Shown: piece after piece, positions 18,692-26,995 of the stretch
Position numbering within the stretch: position 1 is the first letter of the stretch
Layout of the letters: each line of letters starts with the position of its first letter
Assembly (NCBI GenBank): GCA_035626155.1
Contig: DASPOF010000027.1
Span: forward strand, 1 to 64,000
Length of the DNA stretch: 64,000 nucleotides
Direction: 5' to 3'
DNA from: DASPOF01 sp035626155
GTDB taxonomy: Bacteria; Desulfobacterota; Binatia; Binatales; Binataceae
Notes under the pieces: model-generated
Told to the model about the DNA's origin: nothing
The model's database searches: none
Seen by the model: the letters and a program-made list of their open reading frames with translations, nothing else
Position numbers and translations under genes: made by a program

Positions 18692-18785
18692 TTGGAACCC
18701 CGTCTCCCACACCCGCATCGCGCGGGATGAAATTTTCGTCCTCGATCGCGCGCGAGCCGCCCGGCCCGCGCGCCGGCGCGTCAGG

Positions 18786-20147
18786 CTAGGTATGCCAGCC
18801 GATGCGCTCAGTCAACTCCCCGACCAGCCGCGAGATCGCAACGCGTATCTGCTGCGTTGAGTCCCGGTCTCGCAGCGTGACTGTATCGTCTTCCATGGTC
18901 TGATGATCAATCGTGATGCCGAACGGCGTGCCGACCTCATCCTGGCGGCGATAGCGCCGGCCTATCGAACCCGCCTGGTCGTAGGCAACCGTGAAGTGGC
19001 GAAGCAGCATCTCGCGCACGGCCTGCGCCTTTTCCGGCTGCCCGGCTTTGCGCAGCAGCGGGTAGACCGCGACCTTGATCGGCGCAAGGCGCGGGTCGAG
19101 CCGCAGAACGATTCGTTCCTCGTTCTCGACGATGTCTTCGTCGTACGCATCGAGCATGAACGCGAGCATCGATCGGTCGACGCCGAGCGCCGGCTCGATC
19201 ACCCAGGGGCGGAAACGCGCCTTGGTCTCCTCGTCGAAATACGTCAGGTCCTTGCCGCTGTACTTCGCGTGCTGGTCGAGATCGAAGCTGCCGCGCTTGG
19301 CAATTCCCTCCAGCTCGCCCCATCCGAACGGATACAGGTACTCAAGATCGGTGGTGCCGCTGGAGTAGTGCGAGAGTTCCTCGGCCGCGTGCTCGCGGCG
19401 GCGCAGATGCTGCGGCTTGATTCCGTACTTGACGTGCCAGTTGAAGCGGAAGTCCACCCAGTAGCGATACCACTTCTCCTCCTCGGCGCGATCGGGCCGG
19501 ATGAAATACTCCATCTCCATCTGCTCGAACTCGCGCGTGCGGAAGATAAAGTTCTCGGTGGTAATCTCGTTGCGGAATGACTTCCCGATCTGCGCGACGC
19601 CGAAGGGAAGCTTCACGCGCTGCGTGTCCATCACGTTCTGGAAGTTGGCGAAGATGCCCTGGGCGGTCTCGGGGCGAAGGTACACGACGCTCGCGGTGTC
19701 CTCGATCGGCCCGAGATGAGTTTTGAACATCAGGTTGAACTTGCGCGCCTCGGTCAGCTCGCCGCCGCACTCGGGGCATCGATCGCCCTGGATCTTGTCG
19801 GCGCGAAAGCGCTGCTTGCAGCTCTTGCAGTCCACCAGCGGGTCGGTGAAAGCCTCGAGATGGCCCGAGGCCTCCCAGGTGCGGTTGTGCTGGAAGATCG
19901 CTGAGTCCAGGCCGATCACGTCGGTGCGCCACTGCACCATCTCGCGCCACCACGCCTCTTTGACGTTGCGCTTGAGTTCGATGCCGAGCGGTCCATAGTC
20001 GAAGGTGGAACCGAGTCCGCCGTAAATATCGCTGGTGGGGAAAACGATTCCGCGCCGCTTGCAGAGATTGACCAGCTTTTCCATTGTGACCGCGCCCTTT
20101 CGCGCGGCCGTCGCTTCTGAGTCAGCCAACAAACTCTCCTCGCTCAT
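18786..20147 (-). CDS. glyS: Glycyl-tRNA synthetase, dimeric (alpha2) type
   Basis: 453 residues, class II synthetase of the homodimeric type. Recognisable pieces are GIVFPTSDIYGGLGSTFDYGPLG at the N-terminus, a zinc-like CKSC...CPEC knuckle (residues about 110-130), YLRPETAQGIFANF (motif 2 area), FRNEIT and GVDRSMLAFM (motif 3 area), with the anticodon-binding domain C-terminal. The first ATG gives a 21-residue leader before MEKLVNLCKRRG, which could be the real start. It charges tRNA-Gly. Confidence 0.96.
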   Translation of the reverse strand: MSEESLLADSEATAARKGAVTMEKLVNLCKRRGIVFPTSDIYGGLGSTFDYGPLGIELKRNVKEAWWREMVQWRTDVIGLDSAIFQHNRTWEASGHLEAFTDPLVDCKSCKQRFRADKIQGDRCPECGGELTEARKFNLMFKTHLGPIEDTASVVYLRPETAQGIFANFQNVMDTQRVKLPFGVAQIGKSFRNEITTENFIFRTREFEQMEMEYFIRPDRAEEEKWYRYWVDFRFNWHVKYGIKPQHLRRREHAAEELSHYSSGTTDLEYLYPFGWGELEGIAKRGSFDLDQHAKYSGKDLTYFDEETKARFRPWVIEPALGVDRSMLAFMLDAYDEDIVENEERIVLRLDPRLAPIKVAVYPLLRKAGQPEKAQAVREMLLRHFTVAYDQAGSIGRRYRRQDEVGTPFGITIDHQTMEDDTVTLRDRDSTQQIRVAISRLVGELTERIGWHT

Positions 20148-20165
20148 CGAAGATACAGTTGCGAA

Positions 20166-20711
20166 TCAGCCCGTGCTGCCGAGCCTGATTATCTCGGCCG
20201 AAACCTGCCCGCCGGATGCGACTTCGAGGATCGCAACCGTGCCCGGCACTCCGGACAGATTGTGCGGCAGCGTGGCGCTGCCGGGATTCACGACCAAAGT
20301 CGGCCCGATGCGCGCGATGCCCTCGACGTGGCTGTGCCCCTGCACGATCACGTCCACCGGTCCGCCGAAGTGCGACCGCATCGCATCCTCGAATGCCGCG
20401 TGCGAAGTCTCCTCCGGCATCGGAATCGCGTGGATAAGCCCGATGCGCACGCCCTCGACTTCGACCAGGTGCGCCTCTCGCACGCGGGAGTCGGGCTCAA
20501 GCTGGAAGCGGTGGCCGTCCAGGCCCTCATCGCCGTTGCCGAGCGCCGCGATTACCGGCGCGATTTTCGCGAGTTCATCGAGCACGCGATTCACGTACAC
20601 GTCGCCCGCGTGCATCACCAGGTCGATGCCGCGGAAGGCGTCAAAGACCTCGGCGGGCAGATGTTCGCAGGCCTCGGGGATGTGAGTATCAGAGATGAGC
20701 CCGATACGCAT
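20166..20711 (-). CDS. YfcE/MJ0936-type metallophosphoesterase
   Basis: 181 residues from the ATG at 20711 (MRIGLISDTH). The calcineurin-like metal-site motifs are all present: SDTH near residue 8, HAGDVY, ALGNGDEG, HAIPMP and QGHSHV. This small subgroup usually hydrolyses phosphodiesters such as 2',3'- or 3',5'-cyclic nucleotides in vitro, and its true substrate is unknown. It lies 18 bp downstream of glyS on the same strand and may be co-transcribed with it. Confidence 0.9.
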   Translation of the reverse strand: MRIGLISDTHIPEACEHLPAEVFDAFRGIDLVMHAGDVYVNRVLDELAKIAPVIAALGNGDEGLDGHRFQLEPDSRVREAHLVEVEGVRIGLIHAIPMPEETSHAAFEDAMRSHFGGPVDVIVQGHSHVEGIARIGPTLVVNPGSATLPHNLSGVPGTVAILEVASGGQVSAEIIRLGSTG

Positions 20712-20792
20712 GGTGGATTGCTCTGCGTCAGGGCCATCGGCCCGCCGCAATCGGTAAAAGCTACCATGCGCCCCTGCGTGCGGCAATTTTAA

Positions 20793-20810
20793 GCTTTTGG
20801 CGGCGGGGAG
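20793..20810. repeat. 18-bp direct repeat, left copy (bounds DUF559 cassette)
   Basis: GCTTTTGGCGGCGGGGAG, identical to bases 21392-21409. The two copies bound a 581-bp segment that holds the DUF559 gene and two inverted palindromic arms. Confidence 0.85.
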
Positions 20811-20842
20811 CGGGTTTCGTTTGGCGTCGGTTGGATGGGCGG

Positions 20843-20891
20843 TATTCTGAGCCCTCTCCCCATGGCCGGGAGAGGGTTTGGGAGAGGGACC
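20843..20891 (+). repeat. Palindromic dispersed repeat, left arm of DUF559 cassette
   Basis: Core CCCTCTCCC - loop - GGGAGAGGG, then TTTGGGAGAGGGACC. The same 49-bp element recurs at 59815-59863 and, inverted, at 21265-21313; shorter relatives lie at 30975-31010 and 31232-31269. It abuts the DUF559 stop codon and could also act as a transcript hairpin. Confidence 0.85.
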
Positions 20892-21232
20892 TACAGCTGC
20901 CGGAGAATCTCCTCGAGCACCCCCTCGATGTTGGTCAGCACCTCGCTATCCCAAAATCTCAGCACCCGGTAGCCACTCGCAGCCAGCACCGCTGAACGCC
21001 TCTGGTCAGCTCCTTGCTGAGCCGGTTCCGCGTGTTGCCCTCCGTCCAGTTCCACAATCAACTGGCGCTCGACGCAGCAGAAATCGGCCACGTAAGGCCC
21101 GATCGGGTATTGGCGGCGAAATTTGACTCCCAGCCGGCCGGCGCGAAGCTGCATCCATAGCCTGAGCTCCGTCTCCGTTTGCTCGCGCCGCAGGTGCCGA
21201 GCCAGATCTCGCATCAATGGCGGCTTCGACAT
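20891..21232 (-). CDS. DUF559 (Vsr-like restriction-endonuclease fold) protein
   Basis: 113 residues from the ATG at 21232 (MSKPPLMRDLARHLRRE). DUF559 proteins share the very-short-patch-repair / type II endonuclease fold. The expected pieces are present: TETELRLWMQLRA, VKFRRQYPIGPYVADFCC, the core LIVELDGGQH with acidic metal ligands, and VLRFWDSEV. The gene is alone between two inverted copies of a palindromic repeat and two perfect 18-bp direct repeats, which suggests it travels as a small cassette. No methyltransferase partner is present. Confidence 0.9.
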   Translation of the reverse strand: MSKPPLMRDLARHLRREQTETELRLWMQLRAGRLGVKFRRQYPIGPYVADFCCVERQLIVELDGGQHAEPAQQGADQRRSAVLAASGYRVLRFWDSEVLTNIEGVLEEILRQL

Positions 21233-21264
21233 GAATGCCCGGCTGTGCAGCGTATTACCTACAA

Positions 21265-21313
21265 GGTCCCTCACCCAAACCCTCTCCCATTGATCACAGG
21301 GAGAGGGCTCAGA
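21265..21313 (-). repeat. Palindromic dispersed repeat, right arm of DUF559 cassette
   Basis: Reads on the minus strand as TGAGCCCTCTCCC - loop - GGGAGAGGGTTTGGGTGAGGGACC, i.e. the same element as 20843-20891 in opposite orientation. It lies 32 bp upstream of the DUF559 start. Confidence 0.85.
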
Positions 21314-21391
21314 TTGTTCTCGAGCGGCGCACCCGATTTCGCATCGAGTTGGTGAGCCTCCATAGGCAGGCCACTCAAAACCGCCCACTAC

Positions 21392-21409
21392 GCTTTTGGC
21401 GGCGGGGAG
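21392..21409. repeat. 18-bp direct repeat, right copy
   Basis: Perfect copy of 20793-20810. The pair could be a target-site duplication or the product of recombination between repeats. Confidence 0.85.
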
Positions 21410-21417
21410 TGCGCAAC

Positions 21418-22065
21418 CTACTGGGAGCCGGCGGACGGGCGCGATTCCTTCGCTGCGCCATCGCTCGCAACCTGGCGTATTTCCGCGGTGAGCTCGGAGG
21501 CGAACTCGGCCATCACCTGGTTGAACGACATGCTGATCGCCTCGGCGGCCTGCTCGGGCGTGTCGCCGCCGGCGGGCGACTCCTTGCTAATCACCTTGCA
21601 CCACAGCGCGCGCGAGAACGGATCGCGCGGGAAGATGCAGAACCGGATCGCGACCACGCCCGTGTGCTGAGCGCCGTCGTCGACCTCCTGGAACGCCTTG
21701 ATGCGCGTATCGAGGAGCAGCGGATGGGCGGCCGCCGTCTCCGGACCGACGGGCGACGGGCTATAGATGATTTCGTGGAGCCGCTCGGAGACGAGATCGG
21801 TCGGCGGCTCGACCCATCGATGGAATTTGTAGGTGTCGAGCCGGTAGGGCGAAGTCTGGTAGGCGATCCCCGTGTCCTGGAAGGGCTCGGAGCCTGTCAC
21901 GTTGCGAAGCTCGATCCTGGCGGTGGGCGGAATCTCTGCAACCGCGGTCGTGGGGGCGAGCTGGTATCGATGCGTCGCCGGAACGCTTCGCGCGAGCAGG
22001 CTGCATCCCGCGAAGCTCGCCGCCAGCGTCAGCGCAATCGGGGTGGCCGCGCGCTCGCGCATCAT
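21418..22065 (-). CDS. Mla/Pqi-type ABC-transport auxiliary lipoprotein
   Basis: 215 residues from the ATG at 22065, which overlaps the mlaD stop by 4 nt. The signal sequence ends in the lipobox FAGC, so the protein should be lipid-anchored. The mature part (HRYQLAPTTAV, PYRLDTYKFHRWVEPPTDLVSERLHE) is typical of the PqiC/DUF330-like outer-membrane lipoproteins that accompany MCE transporters. It probably receives or supplies lipid at the outer membrane for the Mla complex encoded by the three upstream genes. Confidence 0.82.
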   Translation of the reverse strand: MMRERAATPIALTLAASFAGCSLLARSVPATHRYQLAPTTAVAEIPPTARIELRNVTGSEPFQDTGIAYQTSPYRLDTYKFHRWVEPPTDLVSERLHEIIYSPSPVGPETAAAHPLLLDTRIKAFQEVDDGAQHTGVVAIRFCIFPRDPFSRALWCKVISKESPAGGDTPEQAAEAISMSFNQVMAEFASELTAEIRQVASDGAAKESRPSAGSQ

Positions 22066-23000
22066 TGATTCACCTCTCGGGTCGATACCTTGCTTCCCCA
22101 AATCACCACGGAGGGGTCGGCCTGGATCGTCTGGAGGGTCTCATCGAGATGGCGTGAGGCGTGGCCGATTTCGAGCAGGGTGCGATCGATGTCCTGGTAG
22201 TTGCGGCTCATGAGCCCGTTGGTGGTTTCGAGCAAGGTCTGCGCAGAATCCATCGCGCTGCCCGCGCGCACCAGCACGGTGTTCAGGTTGTTCATCGTCT
22301 CACCGGAACGCTTCGAGAACACCTCGGTGGCGACCGCCGCATGATCGGCGGCGCGGTTGAGCCGCCCGGCCGCCTCGCTCAGGTTTGCCAGCGTCGTGTT
22401 GATCGATTCGAGCCGGTGGGCCTCGGCGAGGTCGGCGGTGATCGTGCGAAGATTCCTGGTCGTCGCGTCGAGGTTCTGGATCACGTCACTGAGCGCGGCG
22501 CGGTTCTGCTTGTTGAGCGTATCCTCGTTGAGCCCGGAGACAAGCTGGTAGGTCTGGTTGCTCACTTCCAAAGCCTGGCGGCGGAAATCCTCGAAGGACG
22601 ACTCAACCGCGGTAATCGCCTGCTCTTCTCCGAGTTCGCCCGACTGGCGCGAACCGCCGGTCAGCTCGATGAACTGGATTCCGGTAACGAGATTCCCCTC
22701 CAGGCGCGCCACCGTATCCCTGTACACCGGCGTCCCTGGCTTGACCTCCAGGTTCACCTCGACGCGCGGAGGGCTGTCACGGGTGAGATTGACGGCGATG
22801 ACCTTGCCGACCTCCACCCCGTTCAGTTCGACCGACGCGCCCGGCAGCAGCCCGCTTACCGAGCGGGTGAAGACGATGCGGTAGCGGTCCACGGGACGCA
22901 GGAATCGCGAGCCTGCAAGCCAAAGAATCCCGATCAGGAGGACCACCGCGGTCCCCGTGACGAAGGCCCCGACCACGACTGTTCGTTCACGCCTCGCCAT
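22062..23000 (-). CDS. mlaD: MCE-domain lipid-binding protein MlaD
   Basis: 312 residues. One N-terminal transmembrane anchor (VVVGAFVTGTAVVLLIGILW, about 9-28) precedes an MCE domain (about 37-115: YRIVFTRSVSGLLPGASVEL, VNLTRDSPPRVEVNL, NLVTGIQFIEL). A long coiled-coil-like helical tail rich in Asn/Leu heptads follows. MCE hexamers form the periplasmic lipid channel of Mla systems. The 157-bp gap to mlaF upstream is the only sizeable spacing in this operon. Confidence 0.92.
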   Translation of the reverse strand: MARRERTVVVGAFVTGTAVVLLIGILWLAGSRFLRPVDRYRIVFTRSVSGLLPGASVELNGVEVGKVIAVNLTRDSPPRVEVNLEVKPGTPVYRDTVARLEGNLVTGIQFIELTGGSRQSGELGEEQAITAVESSFEDFRRQALEVSNQTYQLVSGLNEDTLNKQNRAALSDVIQNLDATTRNLRTITADLAEAHRLESINTTLANLSEAAGRLNRAADHAAVATEVFSKRSGETMNNLNTVLVRAGSAMDSAQTLLETTNGLMSRNYQDIDRTLLEIGHASRHLDETLQTIQADPSVVIWGSKVSTREVNQ

Positions 23001-23157
23001 GTTTGATGCTCCAATCGTCAGGATTGCAGGCCGGAAGGTTCCCCTCGCCTGCGGGCCGCCGTCCGCGCCCGATTTAGCCTATCGCCCATCGTGAGCCTTT
23101 GTAAGCCGCCCGGTCCATCGCGTGTCGCCGGCAGACGAGCGGACGGTGCCCGTACCT

Positions 23158-23952
23158 TCATTCCCCCATCTGGTTGATAAGACCGACGATCGGGCGCGAA
23201 TCGCCTTCGGGATCGCGCTTTGCCTCGCGAGCAAAGAACGCGTGCACCTGCGGATTGTCCATCGCTCGCAGCTTCGAAATCGTGCCCTCGGCGATTACTT
23301 TGCCCCGGTCGAGCATGAGGGCGCGATCGGCGATCGTCTCGATGCTGGCGAGCTCGTGAGTGACAACCACCATCGCGACACCGAGCCGTTGCTTGAGTCC
23401 GACGATGAGATCGTCGAGAGCGCGCGCGGTCACCGGGTCGAGCCCCGCCGACGGCTCATCGAAGAGCAGGACCTCGGGATCGAGCGCGAGCGCGCGGGCG
23501 AGCCCGGCGCGCTTTTTCATCCCGCCGCTAATCTCCGAGGGCAGCAGGGCGGCCGAGGTCTCCAGCCCCACCAGCGCAAGCTTCATCCGCGCGATGATCG
23601 CGGCGATCTCGGGGGCAACATGGCGATGCTCGACCAGCGGGAACGCGATGTTCTCTTCGAGCGTGAGCGAGCTGAACAGCGCACCGGACTGAAACAGCAT
23701 CCCGACCCGCTTGAGCGTCTCGTCGCGTTCGTCGTTATCAAGCGCGTAGAGATCGCGCCCGAACATCAGGACGTGGCCCGCGTCGGGCGCGCGCAGGCCC
23801 ACCAGCGTGCGCAACAGCGTGGTCTTGCCGCAGCCGCTCGCGCCGAGGATTACCAGGATTTCGCGCGGGCCAAGCCGCATGCTCACGTCATCGAGGACCG
23901 TGTGATCGCCAAATCGAACGACCAGGTTTTCGGCGCGAATCAAATCCTCCAT
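23158..23952 (-). CDS. mlaF: MlaF-type ABC transporter ATPase
   Basis: 264 residues with Walker A GASGCGKTT (38-46), Q-loop region FQSGALFSSLTLEEN, signature SGGMKKRAGLARAL, Walker B VLLFDEPSAGLDP and H-loop VVVTHEL. SGGMKKR is typical of the Mla/phospholipid-transport ATPases. It powers the lipid transport complex together with the permease 4 bp upstream. Confidence 0.95.
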   Translation of the reverse strand: MEDLIRAENLVVRFGDHTVLDDVSMRLGPREILVILGASGCGKTTLLRTLVGLRAPDAGHVLMFGRDLYALDNDERDETLKRVGMLFQSGALFSSLTLEENIAFPLVEHRHVAPEIAAIIARMKLALVGLETSAALLPSEISGGMKKRAGLARALALDPEVLLFDEPSAGLDPVTARALDDLIVGLKQRLGVAMVVVTHELASIETIADRALMLDRGKVIAEGTISKLRAMDNPQVHAFFAREAKRDPEGDSRPIVGLINQMGE

Positions 23953-23956
23953 GGCA

Positions 23957-25066
23957 TCACCCGATCAGGTAGAAGAACAGTGTGAAGACCGCATCGGCGG
24001 CGATCGCCGCGATTATCGACGTGACCACCGCGCGGGTGGTCGCCGCGCCGACGCCCTCCGCGCCGCCCGCGACGTTCAGTCCCTCGTGGCACGAGATGAG
24101 CCCGATCAGCGATGCGAACACGACGCTCTTGATCAGCCCCGTCACGACGTCGTTGATGTAGAGCGTCTGTGCGGTCTGGCGCAGGTAGTTGTTCGAGCCA
24201 AGCCCCATTCCGGGCACGGCGATCAGATAGCCGCCAAGCATCCCGCAGACGTCGCTCATTACGGTCAGGCACGGCGCCATCACGATCAGGGCGATCATCC
24301 GGGGCGCGACCAGGAAGCGGTTGGGCCCGAGCGCCATCGTCTTCATCGCGTCGATTTCCTCGGACACGACCATCGTGCCGAGCTCCGCGGCGATCGCGGA
24401 ACCGGAGCGGCCCGCCACCAGCACCGCGGTCATCAGCGGGCCCATCTCGCGCGTCATCGTGACGCCGACCAGGTTTGCGATGTAAATCGACGCGCCGAAC
24501 TGGCTCAGTTCGCGCGCACCGTTCAGCGCGAGCACCACGCCGACCAGGACCGAAATGAAGAGCACGAGCGGGATGCCGCCGATGCCGATCAGGTCCATTT
24601 GCTCGATGATCGAGCGCCACACCCAGCCCTTGCCGACGAACGGGTCCACAAAAATCGCGCTTGCGATGTCGGCGCTGCGCTGGCGCCACCCCTGCCAGTC
24701 TGCGGCGACCAGCAACGCGCGCTCGCCTACCAGCTCCAGGAGCGACTCCTCGGGCCGCCTCGCCTCTTCGTGCGAGAGCAGCGGACGCAGCGATGCGTCC
24801 AGCGCCTGGCGGAGATTCTCGGGGAGACCCGTGATTTCGAGCTTGAGCTTGCGTTCGGAGGCATCGCCGGCCAGCCGCGCGAGCACTGCGACGTCGGCCA
24901 TCGAGAGCGTTCCGCATCCGCTCACATCGAGCCGGACGGCGCCATTGGGAGGAATTTTGAGCACGCGGTTGCGAAGCCGCGCAAAAGATTTCTCGTCAGT
25001 AGCGAGATCGTCGCGGCTCAAACGGATTGCCGCGGATCGGGTCGTGTCGGGAGGACGTTCGTTCAC
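23957..25066 (-). CDS. mlaE: MlaE permease with N-terminal STAS domain
   Basis: About 369 residues from a GTG at 25066; the frame is open to 25141, so the start is uncertain. An N-terminal STAS-like domain (about 20-100 of the longer form: AVRLDVSGCGTLSMADVAVLARL) corresponds to MlaB fused to the permease. Five or six membrane segments follow, with the family signature GSAIAAELGTMVVSEEIDAMKTM. Such fusions are common in Gram-negative bacteria outside Enterobacteria. This is the first gene of mlaE-mlaF-mlaD-lipoprotein. Confidence 0.92.
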   Translation of the reverse strand: MNERPPDTTRSAAIRLSRDDLATDEKSFARLRNRVLKIPPNGAVRLDVSGCGTLSMADVAVLARLAGDASERKLKLEITGLPENLRQALDASLRPLLSHEEARRPEESLLELVGERALLVAADWQGWRQRSADIASAIFVDPFVGKGWVWRSIIEQMDLIGIGGIPLVLFISVLVGVVLALNGARELSQFGASIYIANLVGVTMTREMGPLMTAVLVAGRSGSAIAAELGTMVVSEEIDAMKTMALGPNRFLVAPRMIALIVMAPCLTVMSDVCGMLGGYLIAVPGMGLGSNNYLRQTAQTLYINDVVTGLIKSVVFASLIGLISCHEGLNVAGGAEGVGAATTRAVVTSIIAAIAADAVFTLFFYLIG

Positions 25067-25342
25067 TTGCCGGTCTGCCGTGGCGCTCGCGCCGGACCGC
25101 CCCCTTGGCGCTCGATCGAGCGCAACGCTTGAAGCTATCACGCGCCGCGCCGGATCGGCAATTTTGCCACCCGGCGGCGAGCCGGGCTCGCGGCCCGGCC
25201 CGCATCGGATTGCGGCAGGGCGGCCGGCAATCCTGGGTGTTGAAAATTCACCATGGTCCCGTGCTAAAAGGCGAAGAAAGCGAAGTGCGGCGGACCGAAC
25301 CTGATGCCGGGTCCGGCGCGCCGCATTCCGGCCGGAGGCATT

Positions 25343-25675
25343 ATGCGCGTTTGGACGACCATCCTATGCGGTATCGTGGTGGGCCTGGCGCTCGGGATCG
25401 CAGGATGCGGTCACAAGCTCGTCGCGACCGGCGCCCAGCACACCGTGAACGTCTATCCCGATGAAGACACCTACAAGAAGCTCGCGCAGATGAAGGATCA
25501 GGGAGGGGTCGCCGGGATGCTGAGCGGGCTTGGCGAAAATCTCGCGACCAGGAAGGTCGAGGACAAGACGCCGGTCAAAATCATCTCCAGCGATGACCTC
25601 GGCTCGCAGGTCGAGGTGACCGGAGGGCCGTCGGCGGGCACCAAGGGCTTCGTCGCGAAGGAAAACGTCGATTAG
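25343..25675 (+). CDS. Small lipoprotein of unknown function
   Basis: 110 residues from the ATG at 25343, 4 bases after an Arg/Gly-coding stretch; a longer in-frame start at 25304 would spoil the signal peptide. The hydrophobic leader ends in the lipobox GIAGC. The mature protein has a central Gly/Leu helix (GGVAGMLSGLGENLATRK) and an SH3-like C-terminal stretch (VKIISSDDLGSQVEVTGGP, GTKGFVAKENV). No named family is recognised. It is divergent from mlaE. Confidence 0.75.
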   Translation: MRVWTTILCGIVVGLALGIAGCGHKLVATGAQHTVNVYPDEDTYKKLAQMKDQGGVAGMLSGLGENLATRKVEDKTPVKIISSDDLGSQVEVTGGPSAGTKGFVAKENVD

Positions 25676-25741
25676 CGGGGAGCCTGCGCACTCGCGCGCA
25701 AGCTCCGGCGCATTTACCACCGAGCGCCGATTCCCCGCCCC

Positions 25742-26995
25742 TCACGGCGCGCCACGATAGGCGCGCGGTACCGTTCCGATTACCCCGGCCGCCTCGAGCT
25801 CGCCGATCTCGTCATCGCTCATGCTCAGCAGGCGCCGGAAGACCTCGGCGTTATGCTGGCCCAGGAGCGGCGCGGGACGATCGGCGCGCAGCGGCGATTG
25901 CGCAAGCCGCGCGACGGCGCCCGGGTAGAGATGCGTTCCCACCACCGCGCGTTCGATCGGAACGAAGTAGTCGCGGCCATGCAGTTGCGAATCCGCGAGT
26001 ATCGCGGACGCCGAATTGACGTGGGCCGCGTACACTCCCGCCGCACTCAGTCTTGCTACCGCGTCATCGAGCGCGAGCGCGCCCAGCGCGCGCGCAAGTT
26101 CCGCGTCGAGCGCATCCTCGTTGGCCTTGCGCGACACGGCATCGGCGAAGCGCCCGTCGGTGGCGAGACGGTCCGGCCCTAGCGCGGCGGCGAGCGCGCG
26201 CCACTGCTCCTCGGTCTCGGCGGCAAGCGCGATCCAGTTCTGATCCTCGCCGGCGCACCGGTAGATTCCGTGCGGCGCGAACTCGGGATGGCGATTTCCG
26301 CGCGGCTGCGGGACCGCACCGGTCAGCTCGTACTCGATGATCTTCTCGCCGACCAGCGGGATGGCGGCTTCGACCTGCGCAAGCTCGATCCATTGCCCGC
26401 GCCCGGTGCGCTCGCGCTCGTGAAGCGCCGCGAGCACCGCGAGCATCCCGTTGAGTCCGCCGATCGGATCGCCAAGCGCATTGGAGAGCATGTAGCGCTG
26501 ATCGGCGTCATGATAGGCGGTCAGCGCGGTCATCCCGGCCATGCCCTCGATCGTATTGCCGTATCCGCGCGCGTTGGATTCGGGACCGTCGGACCCGAAC
26601 GAGGGCATCGAGATCATCACCAGGCGCGGGTTGAGCGCGCCGAGCACGTCGCGCGTCAGCCCGAACCGCCGCATCACGCCCGGAGTGAAGTTCTCGATGA
26701 ATACGTCGGAAATCGCCGCGAGCCGCTTCACCATCGCGATGCCGCGCGGATTGGTGAGATCGATCGTCACGCCGAGCTTGCCGCGGTTGGCGGTATTGAA
26801 GACCGCGGCGCGCTCGATCGGCTGCGATTGCGGCGGGCCCATCGAGAGCGACCCGCGCCACCAGTCGAAGTGATGCGTGTCCTCGACCTTCACCACCTCG
26901 GCGCCCATCTCGGCCAGCATCTCGCCGACGAGCGGTCCCGCCCATCCCATCGAGATATCCAGGACACGGATTTTGCCATCGAGCACGGTCATCAT
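25742..26995 (-). CDS. Family III (CaiB/BaiF) CoA transferase, subunit with catalytic Asp
   Basis: 417 residues. The N-terminal Rossmann part (IRVLDISMGWAGPLVGEML, GAEVVKVED) and FNTANRGKLGVTIDL are typical of formyl-CoA transferase relatives. The catalytic aspartate is Asp176 in NALGDPIGGLNG. The start overlaps the stop of the upstream paralogue by 4 nt. The two products may form a heteromer like BbsEF or SmtAB (family knowledge), moving CoA between organic acids. The substrate is unknown. Confidence 0.9.
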   Translation of the reverse strand: MMTVLDGKIRVLDISMGWAGPLVGEMLAEMGAEVVKVEDTHHFDWWRGSLSMGPPQSQPIERAAVFNTANRGKLGVTIDLTNPRGIAMVKRLAAISDVFIENFTPGVMRRFGLTRDVLGALNPRLVMISMPSFGSDGPESNARGYGNTIEGMAGMTALTAYHDADQRYMLSNALGDPIGGLNGMLAVLAALHERERTGRGQWIELAQVEAAIPLVGEKIIEYELTGAVPQPRGNRHPEFAPHGIYRCAGEDQNWIALAAETEEQWRALAAALGPDRLATDGRFADAVSRKANEDALDAELARALGALALDDAVARLSAAGVYAAHVNSASAILADSQLHGRDYFVPIERAVVGTHLYPGAVARLAQSPLRADRPAPLLGQHNAEVFRRLLSMSDDEIGELEAAGVIGTVPRAYRGAP

